Positions 7,493 through 15,655 of a stretch of 64,000 bases of DNA are shown piece by piece. This DNA is from Marinobacter szutsaonensis (lineage in GTDB: Bacteria > Pseudomonadota > Gammaproteobacteria > Pseudomonadales > Oleiphilaceae): positions 1,302,001 to 1,366,000 of the forward strand of contig NZ_BAAAFC010000001.1 of the NCBI RefSeq assembly GCF_039523335.1. Direction: 5' to 3'. The notes below the pieces were generated by a model, which was not told the origin of the DNA, did not search any database, and saw nothing but the letters and a program-made list of their open reading frames with translations. Both the position numbers and the translations under genes were made by a program. How positions within the stretch are numbered: the first letter of the stretch is position 1; every line of letters begins with the position of its first letter.

Positions 7493-10400
7493 ATGTTTTC
7501 CAAAGTTCTGATCGCCAACCGCGGCGAGATCGCGGTCCGCACCATTCGCACGCTCAAGGCCATGGGCGTGGCCAGTGTGGCGGTGCATTCCCATGAGGAC
7601 CGCCACAGCCTGCACGTGACCACGGCCGATGAGGCGGTGGCACTGGAGGGCAAGGGTGCCAGCGAGACTTACCTGGACAAGTCCCAGATCCTCGCCGCCG
7701 CGAAGCAGACCGGTGCCGAGGCGATCATTCCGGGTTACGGCTTCCTCTCCGAGAACGCGGACTTTGCGGAGACCTGCGAAGACGAAGGCATCGTGTTCAT
7801 CGGCCCGACCCCGGAGCAGATGCGCGAATTCGGCCTCAAGCACCGGGCGCGGGAGCTGGCGCAGGCGGCCGGTGTACCGTTGGCACCGGGTAGCGGCCTG
7901 CTGGACAGTCTGGAGGAAGCCCTGCAGACCGCCGACAACCTCGGCTACCCGGTGATGCTCAAGAGCACCGCCGGTGGTGGTGGCATTGGCCTGACCCGCT
8001 GCGAGAACCCGACTGACCTGGAAGTTGCCTTCGAGTCCGTCCAGCGCCTGGGCCAGAGTTTCTTCAACGACAGCGGCGTGTTCCTGGAGCGTTTCATCGC
8101 CCGGGCCCGTCACGTGGAGGTGCAGATCTTCGGCGACGGCCAGGGCAATGTGGTCGCCCTGGGCGAACGGGACTGTTCCCTGCAGCGGCGCAACCAGAAG
8201 GTGGTGGAAGAAACCCCGGCCCCGAACCTGCCGGCGGCGACCCGCCAGGCGATGCTGGATGCGGCGGTGTCCCTCGGCCAGTCGGTCAATTACCGATCCG
8301 CCGGCACAGTGGAATACATCTACGACGCCGACCGGGACGAGTTCTACTTCCTGGAGGTGAACACCCGCCTTCAGGTGGAGCACCCGGTTACCGAGTCCGT
8401 TACCGGTCTGGACCTGATCGAATGGATGCTGAAGATCGCCGCCGGTGAAAGCCCGGATCTGGCCAACTTCGAACCCACCCTGAACGGTGCCTCCATGGAG
8501 GTGCGGATCTACGCCGAGGACCCGCTCAAGGACTTCCAGCCCTCCCCGGGCGAGCTCACCGATGTGCACTGGCCGGAAGACGGCGTGCGCATCGATACCT
8601 GGGTGGAGAACGGAAGCGAGGTCTCCAGCCACTACGACCCGATGATTGCCAAGCTGATTGTGCACGGCAAAGACCGGGACGACGCCCTGGCCAAATTACG
8701 TAAGGCCCTGGCCGAAACCCGCCTGATGGGCATTGCCACCAACCTGGATTACCTGCGCCAGGTGGTCGCCCGGAAGAGCTTCGACGACGGCATTGTCTCC
8801 ACCCGGGCGCTGGAGCGCTTCGAGTTCAAACCGTCCGTGGCCGAGGTGGTCAAGCCAGGCACCTACACCACGGTGCAGGACTATCCGGGCCGCGTGGGTT
8901 ACTGGAACATCGGCGTACCGCCCAGTGGTCCCATGGACGATTACGCCTTCCGCATTGCCAACCGCATTGTCGGCAACCACAACGACGCGGCGGGCCTGGA
9001 AGCCACCCTCATCGGCCCCAGCCTGAAATTCCACAAGGACTCGGTGGTCGCACTCACCGGTGCCCTGACCGACGCCACCCTTGATGACCAGCCGGTGGAG
9101 TTCTGGAAGCCCATTCACGTGAAAGCCGGCCAGACTCTGGCGGTCGGCAAGGCTATCAAGGGCTGCCGCACTTACCTGGCAGTGCGCGGCGGTTTTGATG
9201 TGCCGGTCTATCTTGGCAGCCGCTCCACCTTCGCCCTCGGACAGTTCGGCGGCCACGGTGGCCGGCCCCTACGGCCCGGCGACATGCTTGGCATCAGCCA
9301 GATCAAACTGCCCGCCTGCACCACCCCGGGGCCGACCCACGATCCGGCGCCGGCCGATCCGGACCTGATCCCCGATTATCCGGACCATTGGGAAATCGGC
9401 GTGCTCTATGGTCCCCACGGCGCCCCGGATTTCTTCTCGGAAAAGTCCATCGAGAAGTTCTTCGAGCAGGACTGGGAGGTGCACTACAACTCCAACCGCC
9501 TGGGCATTCGCCTGAACGGCCCGAAACCGGAATTCACCCGGGAAGACGGCGGCGAGGCCGGCCTGCATCCGTCCAACATCCATGACTGCGAATACGCCAT
9601 CGGCTCCATCAATTTCACCGGCGACATGCCGGTGATCCTGACCAAGGATGGCCCCAGCCTCGGCGGCTTCGTGTGCCCGGTGACCATCGCCAAGGCCGAG
9701 CTGTGGAAGGTGGGTCAGGTGAAGCCCGGCGACACCATCCGCTTCGTGCCCATTGACTACGATACGGCGGTGAAGCTGTCCGAGCGCCAGGAGCTGGCGA
9801 TCAAGAGCCTGATGGCTCCGCCCGCCGTGGAGCTGGTGGCGCCGGAGCTGGCTCCGGCCAACGATCTCTCCGCCACCATCCTCGCCCACCTCGATGAAAC
9901 CGAAGGCCGGCCGGAAGTGACCTACCGCCAGGCCGGGGACCAGTACATCCTGCTGGAATACGGCCCCAACGTGATGGATCTGGGCGTGCGCATGCGCATC
10001 CATGCCCTGATGGAGGCCATTGCCGACGTGCAGCCGAACGGCCTGCTGGAGCTGTCGCCGGGCGTTCGCTCCCTGCAGCTGCGTTACGATTCCCGCATCC
10101 TGCCCCAGCAGTCGCTGATGGAATACCTGCTCGACCTGGAAGGCACCCTGCCGCCCACCGACGAACTCAAGGTGCGCAGCCGCGTGATTCACCTGCCCAT
10201 GGCCTTCGAGGACAACGCCACCCTGGAGGCCGTGGACAAGTACCGCCAGTCCGTGCGCGATACCGCGCCGTGGCTGCCCAACAACGTGGACTTCATGCAG
10301 CGCATCAACGGCCTGCCCACCCGGGAGGACGTGCGCGATGTGCTGTTCTCGGCCCGCTACCTGGTGCTGGGCCTCGGGGACGTCTACCTGGGCGCGCCCT

Positions 10401-11125
10401 GTGCGGTGCCACTGGACCCCAGGCACCGCCTGCTCACCTCCAAGTACAACCCGGCCCGGACCTACACCGCCGAGGGCACCGTGGGCATCGGCGGCGTGTA
10501 CATGTGCATCTACGGCATGGACTCACCCGGCGGCTACCAGCTGGTGGGCCGCACCCTGCCGATCTGGAACAAGTACCTGAAGAACCCCCAGTTCGCCGAG
10601 GGCGCGCCCTGGCTGCTGCGGTTCTTCGACCAGGTGTGCTACTACCCGGTGACCGAAGACGAACTCACCGAGATGCGGGACCGGTTCCGGGCCGGCAAGC
10701 TGACCATCAGGATCGAAGAGGAAACCTTCGACCTGAAATCCCACCAGGCTTTCCTGGATGCCAACGCGGACTCCATTGCCGACTTCCGGGAAATGCAGAA
10801 GGCGGCCTATGCTAAGGAGGTGGCGCTGTGGAAAGAGAGCGAGGCCAGGGAACTGGATCGTCTGGCCAAGGCGCCACCAAAGCCGGACGCCTCCGACCTG
10901 GAGAAGTTCGGTGAACTGGTCAGCGCGGAGATCGCGGGCAATATCTGGAAGTGTCTGGTGAAACCGGGCGATACCGTGGCCGAGGGTGATCCGCTGATGA
11001 TCGTCGAGGCCATGAAGATGGAGTTCGAGGTGAATGCGACCTTGTCCGGGAAGATCAGCGCCATGCATGTGGAGCCCGGCAAGGCGGTGACGCCCGGTGA
11101 GCCACTGTTGAGTATCGAGATCTGA
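7493..11125 (+). CDS. uca: Urea carboxylase (biotin-dependent)
   Basis: This 1210-residue multidomain enzyme carries out ATP-, bicarbonate- and biotin-dependent carboxylation of urea to allophanate. Order: biotin carboxylase, about 1-450 (LIANRGEIAVR, ATP-grasp with KSTAGGGGIG); KipA/AHS2-like carboxyltransferase half, about 465-770; KipI/AHS1 half, about 800-1010; linker; and biotinyl domain with EAMKMEF, biotin on Lys1175. Length is normal for the family. AAGGAGATT precedes the start. Many so-called urea carboxylases act on guanidine, but those travel with carboxyguanidine deiminase (DUF1989) genes. None is present here, while a urea importer and AtzF are, so urea is the likelier substrate. 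Confidence 0.93.
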   Translation: MFSKVLIANRGEIAVRTIRTLKAMGVASVAVHSHEDRHSLHVTTADEAVALEGKGASETYLDKSQILAAAKQTGAEAIIPGYGFLSENADFAETCEDEGIVFIGPTPEQMREFGLKHRARELAQAAGVPLAPGSGLLDSLEEALQTADNLGYPVMLKSTAGGGGIGLTRCENPTDLEVAFESVQRLGQSFFNDSGVFLERFIARARHVEVQIFGDGQGNVVALGERDCSLQRRNQKVVEETPAPNLPAATRQAMLDAAVSLGQSVNYRSAGTVEYIYDADRDEFYFLEVNTRLQVEHPVTESVTGLDLIEWMLKIAAGESPDLANFEPTLNGASMEVRIYAEDPLKDFQPSPGELTDVHWPEDGVRIDTWVENGSEVSSHYDPMIAKLIVHGKDRDDALAKLRKALAETRLMGIATNLDYLRQVVARKSFDDGIVSTRALERFEFKPSVAEVVKPGTYTTVQDYPGRVGYWNIGVPPSGPMDDYAFRIANRIVGNHNDAAGLEATLIGPSLKFHKDSVVALTGALTDATLDDQPVEFWKPIHVKAGQTLAVGKAIKGCRTYLAVRGGFDVPVYLGSRSTFALGQFGGHGGRPLRPGDMLGISQIKLPACTTPGPTHDPAPADPDLIPDYPDHWEIGVLYGPHGAPDFFSEKSIEKFFEQDWEVHYNSNRLGIRLNGPKPEFTREDGGEAGLHPSNIHDCEYAIGSINFTGDMPVILTKDGPSLGGFVCPVTIAKAELWKVGQVKPGDTIRFVPIDYDTAVKLSERQELAIKSLMAPPAVELVAPELAPANDLSATILAHLDETEGRPEVTYRQAGDQYILLEYGPNVMDLGVRMRIHALMEAIADVQPNGLLELSPGVRSLQLRYDSRILPQQSLMEYLLDLEGTLPPTDELKVRSRVIHLPMAFEDNATLEAVDKYRQSVRDTAPWLPNNVDFMQRINGLPTREDVRDVLFSARYLVLGLGDVYLGAPCAVPLDPRHRLLTSKYNPARTYTAEGTVGIGGVYMCIYGMDSPGGYQLVGRTLPIWNKYLKNPQFAEGAPWLLRFFDQVCYYPVTEDELTEMRDRFRAGKLTIRIEEETFDLKSHQAFLDANADSIADFREMQKAAYAKEVALWKESEARELDRLAKAPPKPDASDLEKFGELVSAEIAGNIWKCLVKPGDTVAEGDPLMIVEAMKMEFEVNATLSGKISAMHVEPGKAVTPGEPLLSIEI

Positions 11126-11916
11126 TGGCGACAAACACGAAACGAAAAGAGTCCATGGCGGACCGGGTCTACGAGGCCCTGAAGGAGGACATCTTCGAGT
11201 TCCGGCTGATTCCTGGCGACAAGTTCAGCGAGGGGGACGTCGGAGCGCGCCTCAATGCCAGCCGGACGCCGGTGCGGGAGGCCCTGTACCGGTTGCAGCG
11301 GGAAGGCTACGTGGAGGTGCTGTTCCGCAGCGGCTGGCAGGTGAAGCCGTTTGATTTCCAGCAGGTGGAGGAGCTGTATGACCTGCGGATTACCCTGGAA
11401 CGGGCCGCCATGCACAAGATCTGCGCCCATCCCGAGGAACCGCCGACGGTTCGCACACTAACCGCCATCTGGAATCCGGATCATCCCTCCGAGCGGGCTG
11501 TGGGCAGCACCGTCCGGGCGCTGGACGAAAGCTTCCATTGCGACCTCGTGGCCGCCGCCGGCAACCGGGAGATGACCCGGATTCACCGGGAAATTACCGA
11601 CCGGCTGCGGATTATTCGGCGGCTGGATTTCACGAGGGATGATCGGGTGGATGCGACGTATGTGGAGCATTCGCAGATTCTGGAGGCCTTGCGCGGAGGT
11701 TACGCCTCCGATGCCGCCGATCGCCTGACCCGGCACATCCGGGCCAGTCAGAAGGCGGTGCGGGAGATCACGATGGAGCGGATCCGGGAAGCGGCCGAGG
11801 CGCATCGGCGGGTGGCGGCTGAAGGTGAAGATGGGGTCAGAAGAAAGCCTTCTTCTGACCCCGGAGGCAAAGCCGACCTCGGGGGTGAGACTGAAGGTAA
11901 AGCTGGGGTCAGATGA
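11125..11916 (+). CDS. GntR/FCD family regulator of the urea cluster
   Basis: This 263-residue regulator has an N-terminal winged helix (ADRVYEALKEDIFEFRLIPGD, then SRTPVREALYRLQREGYV) and an FCD ligand domain from about residue 80 to 225. The ATG overlaps the urea carboxylase stop (TGATG), so it is coupled to that gene. Codons after about 236 read through two 30-bp palindromes and the spacer between them (GVRRKPSSDPGG to KAGVR), a tail with no counterpart expected in the family. It probably controls atzF-uca and urtABCDE through the two TATACAAG palindromes at 5170 and 5369; the ligand is unknown. Confidence 0.85.
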   Translation: MATNTKRKESMADRVYEALKEDIFEFRLIPGDKFSEGDVGARLNASRTPVREALYRLQREGYVEVLFRSGWQVKPFDFQQVEELYDLRITLERAAMHKICAHPEEPPTVRTLTAIWNPDHPSERAVGSTVRALDESFHCDLVAAAGNREMTRIHREITDRLRIIRRLDFTRDDRVDATYVEHSQILEALRGGYASDAADRLTRHIRASQKAVREITMERIREAAEAHRRVAAEGEDGVRRKPSSDPGGKADLGGETEGKAGVR

Positions 11917-12018
11917 AAGCTTTCATCTGACCCCGGAGGCGGAGCCGACCTTGGGGTGGCATGCCAGCCTCGGGTTGGCGGCCAGGCTGGGGTCTGAAGA
12001 ACGCTTTCTTCTGACCCC
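11833..12018. repeat. 30-bp palindromic repeat cluster B (3 copies)
   Basis: Copies lie at 11833-11862 (AAGA type, symmetric), 11905-11934 (ATGA type, symmetric, a perfect palindrome centred on AGCT) and 11989-12018 (AAGA type, forward polarity). The first two are inside the gntR reading frame, and the second supplies its stop. The spacers between copies share wording (GGAGGC, GCCGACCT, AAGGT) with spacers of other clusters, so a unit larger than the palindrome has been copied. Confidence 0.9.
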
Positions 12019-12046
12019 GTTTTCGTTCTTTCCCCTGCTCACGCGG

Positions 12047-12123
12047 CTTACATCGCCGTAGGAAATATCGCACACACCGCAGAGCGAATATCCGATTTTG
12101 CTACAGACCATCCTCGATAGAAT
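12047..12123 (+). promoter_or_regulatory. Promoter region of the CsrB/RsmZ-like RNA
   Basis: TAGAAT at 12118-12123 is a good -10 hexamer; the AT-rich TTTTGC at 12096-12101 is a weak -35 at 16-bp spacing. CTTACA at 12047-12052 equals the downstream half of the GacA/UvrY box (TGTAAG-N6-CTTACA), but the upstream half (TGCTCA) is poor. Weak -35 elements with an upstream GacA site are usual for RsmY/RsmZ/CsrB genes. The GacA assignment is tentative. Confidence 0.4.
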
Positions 12124-12129
12124 AGGAAT

Positions 12130-12340
12130 TGTCAGGGATGACAGCCGGCAAGGATCGTTGGCTCAAGGATGGAAACTCCACGGATCAGGAGTTACCCGAA
12201 GGATCGGGATTACAGGGATGAACACAAGGATGAAGCGCTCAGGATGATGCGCAGCCTGATGGATCAGGCAGGGGTCAGCCACGGATATTGGGTCCACAGG
12301 GAGCGTGGCCCAGTCCGTGCACTTCCGTTTTCGGAATATC
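12130..12340 (+). ncRNA. Probable CsrA-sequestering small RNA (CsrB/RsmZ type)
   Basis: The stretch carries about 13 GGA motifs roughly every 15 nt, most in short hairpin loops. Examples are 12130-12143 (TGTCA, GGGA, TGACA), 12144-12162 (loop AAGGATC), 12174-12193 (ACGGATCA), 12195-12208 (AAGGAT), 12235-12252 (AGGATG), 12255-12268 (CCTGA, TGGA, TCAGG), 12279-12291 and 12294-12308. Single-stranded CAAGGATG, ACAGGGATG and ACAAGGATG lie between. This is the architecture of CsrB, RsmY and RsmZ, which titrate CsrA/RsmA. A predicted start at about 12130 coincides with the first hairpin. The 3' end is uncertain: a weak TTCCG/CGGAA hairpin at 12323-12336 followed by a pyrimidine run is the best candidate. 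It also reads as an open frame in phase with comEA, which I take as chance. Confidence 0.75.
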
Positions 12341-12462
12341 TTCCTTTCAGCTCATCACCTCCGAACCTTTATTCGCGCCCCTCAACCGAGCCTGCGCCTG
12401 TGCGGCATGACGTCCTGGCAAACAACCATAACGACGTTATTCAATCTCAGGAGTATGCTCAC

Positions 12463-12732
12463 ATGAAAAGAACCCCGATTATCGCCACGCTGGTCCTGCT
12501 GTTCAGCCTGTTCACCGGTTTCGCCCACGCCCAGGACGCCGCCGTGAACATCAACACCGCAGACGTGGCCACCCTGGCGAGCCTCAACGGCATCGGTGAA
12601 AGCAAGGCCCAGGCCATCATCGAATACCGCGAGGCCAACGGCCCCTTCGCCTCCACCACCGACCTCTCCAACGTCAAAGGCATTGGCGCACGGACAGTGG
12701 AGAAGAACGCGGAGCGCCTCAGCGTAAAGTAG
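12463..12732 (+). CDS. ComEA-like helix-hairpin-helix protein
   Basis: This 89-residue secreted protein has a signal peptide (MKRTPIIATLVLLFSLF, cleavage after AHAQ near residue 23). A ComEA-type double helix-hairpin-helix follows (VNINTADVATLASLNGIGES, then IGARTVEKNA). The family binds double-stranded DNA in the periplasm and in naturally competent Gram-negatives pulls it through the outer membrane; a single HhH module of this size is the usual Gram-negative form. CAGGAG lies 9 bp before the chosen ATG. It follows the CsrB-like RNA by about 120 bp on the same strand, so some read-through is possible. Confidence 0.88.
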   Translation: MKRTPIIATLVLLFSLFTGFAHAQDAAVNINTADVATLASLNGIGESKAQAIIEYREANGPFASTTDLSNVKGIGARTVEKNAERLSVK

Positions 12733-12792
12733 GATTCAACGAGGGTGGCGCAAGCCACCCTGTCACTATCGGCAACTGGCAAAGAATGGTCT

Positions 12793-12810
12793 AAAATGAG
12801 ATCTTATTTT
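12793..12810. promoter_or_regulatory. Probable autoregulatory operator of the toxin-antitoxin pair
   Basis: AAAATGAGATCTTATTTT is an 18-bp inverted repeat with one mismatched pair. It lies 22 bp upstream of the antitoxin start and overlaps a TAAAAT -10-like hexamer. Antitoxin-toxin complexes usually repress their own promoters through such palindromes. Confidence 0.45.
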
Positions 12811-12831
12811 GATGCACATTTGAGGTCTTTT

Positions 12832-13083
12832 ATGCGCAAAGTACTTGCCGATTGCTCAGCCAGCATTTCCGAACTGAAGCGCAACCCCACAGCCCTGTTG
12901 GCGGAATCTGATGGAGCCCCTATCGCTATCCTTAACCATAACAAGCCCGCAGCGTATTTGGTTCCAGCGGAAACCTACGAGTGGATAATGGAAATGATCG
13001 ACGACCAGGAGCTAAGCCAAATCGTCGAGAAGCGCCGCCAAGACAAACACAAGGCTGTCAGCGTCAATCTGGATGACTTATAA
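12832..13083 (+). CDS. Type II antitoxin, StbD/Phd-YefM family
   Basis: This 83-residue protein begins MRKVLADCSASISELKRNPT and contains AIAILNHNKPAAYLVPAETYEW, the conserved Phd/YefM-StbD DNA-binding fold. The C-terminal part from about residue 55 is the flexible toxin-binding segment. The start at 12832 follows GAGG by 7 bp; an upstream in-frame ATG would add 29 residues with no family resemblance. It overlaps the toxin by 11 bp, the standard coupling in this class. It neutralises the downstream RelE-like RNase and represses the pair. Confidence 0.9.
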   Translation: MRKVLADCSASISELKRNPTALLAESDGAPIAILNHNKPAAYLVPAETYEWIMEMIDDQELSQIVEKRRQDKHKAVSVNLDDL

Positions 13084-13360
13084 ACTTAAATTTCTGCCAG
13101 TTGCACTGAAGGAGTGGAAAAAACTTCCGCCACCAATAAAGCAACAATTCAAGAAAAAACTGTCTGAACGTCTTGAGAATCCTCACGTGCTCTCAGCCCG
13201 TCTCCGTGGCTATCACAACGTCTATAAGATAAAACTTCGGAATGCCGGTTATCGCCTCGCCTACGAGGTGGTCGATGAGGAACTGATTGTTTATGTCCTG
13301 GCCGTGGGCAAACGCGAGAAATCAAAGGTCTATCAAAAGCTATCCAACAGAAGGAACTGA
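13073..13360 (+). CDS. Type II toxin, RelE/StbE family mRNA interferase
   Basis: This 95-residue basic protein (MTYKLKFLPVALKEWKKLPP, then LRGYHNVYKIKLRNAGYRLAYEV and VYVLAVGKREKSKVY) shows the RelE fold signature: the KIKLRNAGYRL strand pair and a C-terminal basic patch with Arg and Tyr expected at the ribosomal A site. RelE/StbE toxins cleave ribosome-bound mRNA. Length is normal and no inactivating change is visible. It starts inside the last codons of the antitoxin. The pair sits alone between comEA and lutA, as expected for a mobile stabilisation module, though I see no flanking repeats. Confidence 0.9.
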   Translation: MTYKLKFLPVALKEWKKLPPPIKQQFKKKLSERLENPHVLSARLRGYHNVYKIKLRNAGYRLAYEVVDEELIVYVLAVGKREKSKVYQKLSNRRN

Positions 13361-13404
13361 TCCTAAAGTCGTTTGGCATCCCCCGCTCCACCACCCTATT
13401 ATTA

Positions 13405-13424
13405 GTGGATAACAAAAATTCCAC
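13405..13424. promoter_or_regulatory. Possible operator upstream of lutABC
   Basis: GTGGA and TCCAC form an inverted repeat separated by 10 AT-rich bases, ending 15 bp before the lutA start. Lactate operons are commonly under GntR- or other local repressors, but none is adjacent and the motif is short, so this is only a candidate. Confidence 0.25.
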
Positions 13425-13439
13425 GAACTGCGGGGCACT

Positions 13440-14219
13440 ATGGCCGATCCCATCAAGGTTTATCCCTCCAAGCCTCAGAAGGTCTATTACTTCGGTACCT
13501 GTCTGGTGGACATGTTCTATCCGGATGCGGGCATTGCCGGGGTAGAGCTGCTGGAACGGGAGGGCATTGAAGTCATTTTCCCCCAGGGTCAGACCTGCTG
13601 TGGTCAGCCTGCCTACACCTCCGGCTACCACGATGAGGCCCGCTCGGTGGCGCAAGCCCAGCTGGACCTGTTTCCCGAAGACTGGCCGATTGTAGTGCCC
13701 TCCGGCTCCTGTGGCGGCATGATGCGCAAGCATTACCCCTCGCTGTTCAAGGACACCCCCGAGGCCACCCAGGCCGCGGAAATCGCCGGTAGGGTCTGGG
13801 AATTGACCGACTTCCTGCTGAATGTCTGCCACATCAAGCTGGAGGATCTGGGCGAGCCGGTCACAGTCGCCATGCATACTTCCTGTTCCGCACGCCGGGA
13901 GATGGGTGTGGCAGAGGTCGGTCCCGCCCTGCTTGGCCAGCTGAAGAACGTCAATCTGGTGGAGCAGATCCGTCCGGAAGAATGCTGTGGCTTTGGCGGT
14001 ACCTTTGCAGTGCGCCACCCGGAGATTTCCGCTGCCATGGTCGAGGAGAAAGTGGGCACGCTTGTCGATACTGGCGCCAGGGAATTTGTCACCACCGACT
14101 GCGGCTGCCTGATGAACATTGCCGGCTACGCCGAGAAAAACGGCAAGCCGCTCCAGGGCCAGCACATACTCAGCTTCCTGTGGGAGCGCACCCGCGGAAA
14201 CCAGGGAGGCCAGTCATGA
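13440..14219 (+). CDS. lutA: L-lactate oxidation complex subunit LutA (LldE)
   Basis: This 259-residue protein has two cysteine-rich CCG domains of the heterodisulfide-reductase type. The first carries GTCLVDMFYP and TCCGQPAYTSGY, the second MHTSCSARREMG and ECCGFGGTFAV. LutABC oxidises L-lactate to pyruvate using Fe-S and flavin-independent chemistry at the cytoplasmic membrane face. It overlaps lutB in ATGA and opens the operon lutABC. No lactate permease or LldR is adjacent. Confidence 0.93.
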   Translation: MADPIKVYPSKPQKVYYFGTCLVDMFYPDAGIAGVELLEREGIEVIFPQGQTCCGQPAYTSGYHDEARSVAQAQLDLFPEDWPIVVPSGSCGGMMRKHYPSLFKDTPEATQAAEIAGRVWELTDFLLNVCHIKLEDLGEPVTVAMHTSCSARREMGVAEVGPALLGQLKNVNLVEQIRPEECCGFGGTFAVRHPEISAAMVEEKVGTLVDTGAREFVTTDCGCLMNIAGYAEKNGKPLQGQHILSFLWERTRGNQGGQS

Positions 14220-15655
14220 GCGAGACCACTGCCCACGCCCATCCTCACGTTGATGTGAAAGAATTTCACCCCCGGGCACACGCGGCCATCCACAACCCCA
14301 AGATCCGCCAGAATTTCCGCAAGGCGATGGACGGCCTGATGGCCAAACGCACGGCGGCGTTCGAGGGCTGGGACCTGGAAACCCTGCGGGACCTGGGCGC
14401 CAACATCCGCCTCAAGGCCCTGTCCAACCTGCCGGACCTGCTGGAGCAGCTGGAACAGAAGCTCACCGAGAATGGCATCAAGGTCCACTGGGCGGTGGAC
14501 GGCGACGAGGCGTGCCGCATCGTCCGCGACATCTGCGTGGCCCGGGACGCCAAGAGCGTCATCAAGGGCAAATCCATGGTGTCCGAGGAGATGGAGCTGA
14601 ATCATTACCTTCAGGACCACGGCATCGAGGCCCTGGAATCGGATCTGGGCGAGTACATTGTCCAGCTCGCGGATGAGACGCCCTCGCACATCATCATGCC
14701 GGCGATCCACAAGAACACCGGGGAAATCTCCGAGCTGATGCACGAGAAGACCGGCACCGATCTCTCCAACGATGTGGAATACCTGACCGCCTCCGCCCGC
14801 CAGCAGTTGCGGGAGAAGTTCATGAACGCGGATGTGGGCGTCTCCGGCGTCAACTTCGCAGTGGCGGAAACCGGCACACTGTGTCTGGTGGAGAACGAGG
14901 GCAACGGCCGGATGACCACCACGGTGCCCAAGTGCCACATTGCCGTCACCGGCATCGAGAAGGTAGTGCCGAGTCTGGAGGATGTCTCCGCCCTGCTGGC
15001 GCTGCTGACCCGTTCGGCCACCGGTCAGCACATCACCACCTACTTCAACATGATCTCAAGCCCGCGCAAGGGCGAGGAGCTGGACGGGCCCGAGGAAGTC
15101 CATGTGGTGCTGGTGGATAACGGCCGGTCCTCGATCTACCAGGACGATGAACTGCTGGACACCCTGCGTTGCATCCGCTGCGGCGCCTGCATGAACCATT
15201 GCCCGGTCTATACCCGGGTCGGCGGCCACACCTATGGCACCACCTACCCCGGCCCCATCGGCAAGATCCTGATGCCGCACCTGATCGGCCTGGACGAGGG
15301 CCGGCACCTGCCCACCGCATCCAGTCTGTGTGGCGCCTGTGGCGAGGTCTGTCCGGTCAAGATTCCGATTCCGGACCTGCTGGTGCGCCTGCGCCAGGAG
15401 TCCGTGGACGGCGACCGGCTACACCCGGCCAAAGTCCGGGGCCATGGCGCCAAGCGCAGTACCGGCGAGGCGCTGATCTGGAAGGGCTGGGCCTGGATGC
15501 ATGCCAGCCCCGGCATCTACCGGCTGGGCACCGGGGTCGCAGCGAAATTCCGGGCCCTGCAGCCCTCGAAAGCCGGCGCCTGGACCGATTTCCGGACCGC
15601 ACCAAAGCTTGCGCCGAAAACCCTGCACCAGCGGATGAAGGAGCGTGGCCAGTGA
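14216..15655 (+). CDS. lutB: L-lactate oxidation complex subunit LutB (LldF)
   Basis: This 479-residue iron-sulfur protein has a LUD domain over about residues 60-300. Two 4Fe-4S cluster motifs follow (CIRCGACMNHCPVY, then CGACGEVCPVKIP) and a C-terminal tail. The start at 14216 overlaps the lutA stop and follows GGGAGG; the frame is open further upstream but that reads antisense-free lutA sequence in another phase. The N-terminal histidine-rich stretch (HAHPHVDVKEFHPRAHAA) is unremarkable for the family. It is the electron-transfer subunit of lactate oxidation. Confidence 0.94.
   Translation: MSETTAHAHPHVDVKEFHPRAHAAIHNPKIRQNFRKAMDGLMAKRTAAFEGWDLETLRDLGANIRLKALSNLPDLLEQLEQKLTENGIKVHWAVDGDEACRIVRDICVARDAKSVIKGKSMVSEEMELNHYLQDHGIEALESDLGEYIVQLADETPSHIIMPAIHKNTGEISELMHEKTGTDLSNDVEYLTASARQQLREKFMNADVGVSGVNFAVAETGTLCLVENEGNGRMTTTVPKCHIAVTGIEKVVPSLEDVSALLALLTRSATGQHITTYFNMISSPRKGEELDGPEEVHVVLVDNGRSSIYQDDELLDTLRCIRCGACMNHCPVYTRVGGHTYGTTYPGPIGKILMPHLIGLDEGRHLPTASSLCGACGEVCPVKIPIPDLLVRLRQESVDGDRLHPAKVRGHGAKRSTGEALIWKGWAWMHASPGIYRLGTGVAAKFRALQPSKAGAWTDFRTAPKLAPKTLHQRMKERGQ

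Noticed and set aside
7457..8665. Long open frame antisense to urea carboxylase, and similar frames opposite other GC-rich genes
   Set aside because: They mirror the codon structure of well-recognised genes on the opposite strand and have no recognisable domains.
12169..12462. Open frame in phase upstream of comEA (METPRIRSY...)
   Set aside because: It has no ribosome site or family resemblance, and its sequence is explained by periodic GGA hairpins; the comEA signal peptide marks a start at 12463.
13388..13440. LldR-type operator for lutABC
   Set aside because: No match to the known LldR palindrome; only a short GTGGA/TCCAC repeat, listed at low confidence.
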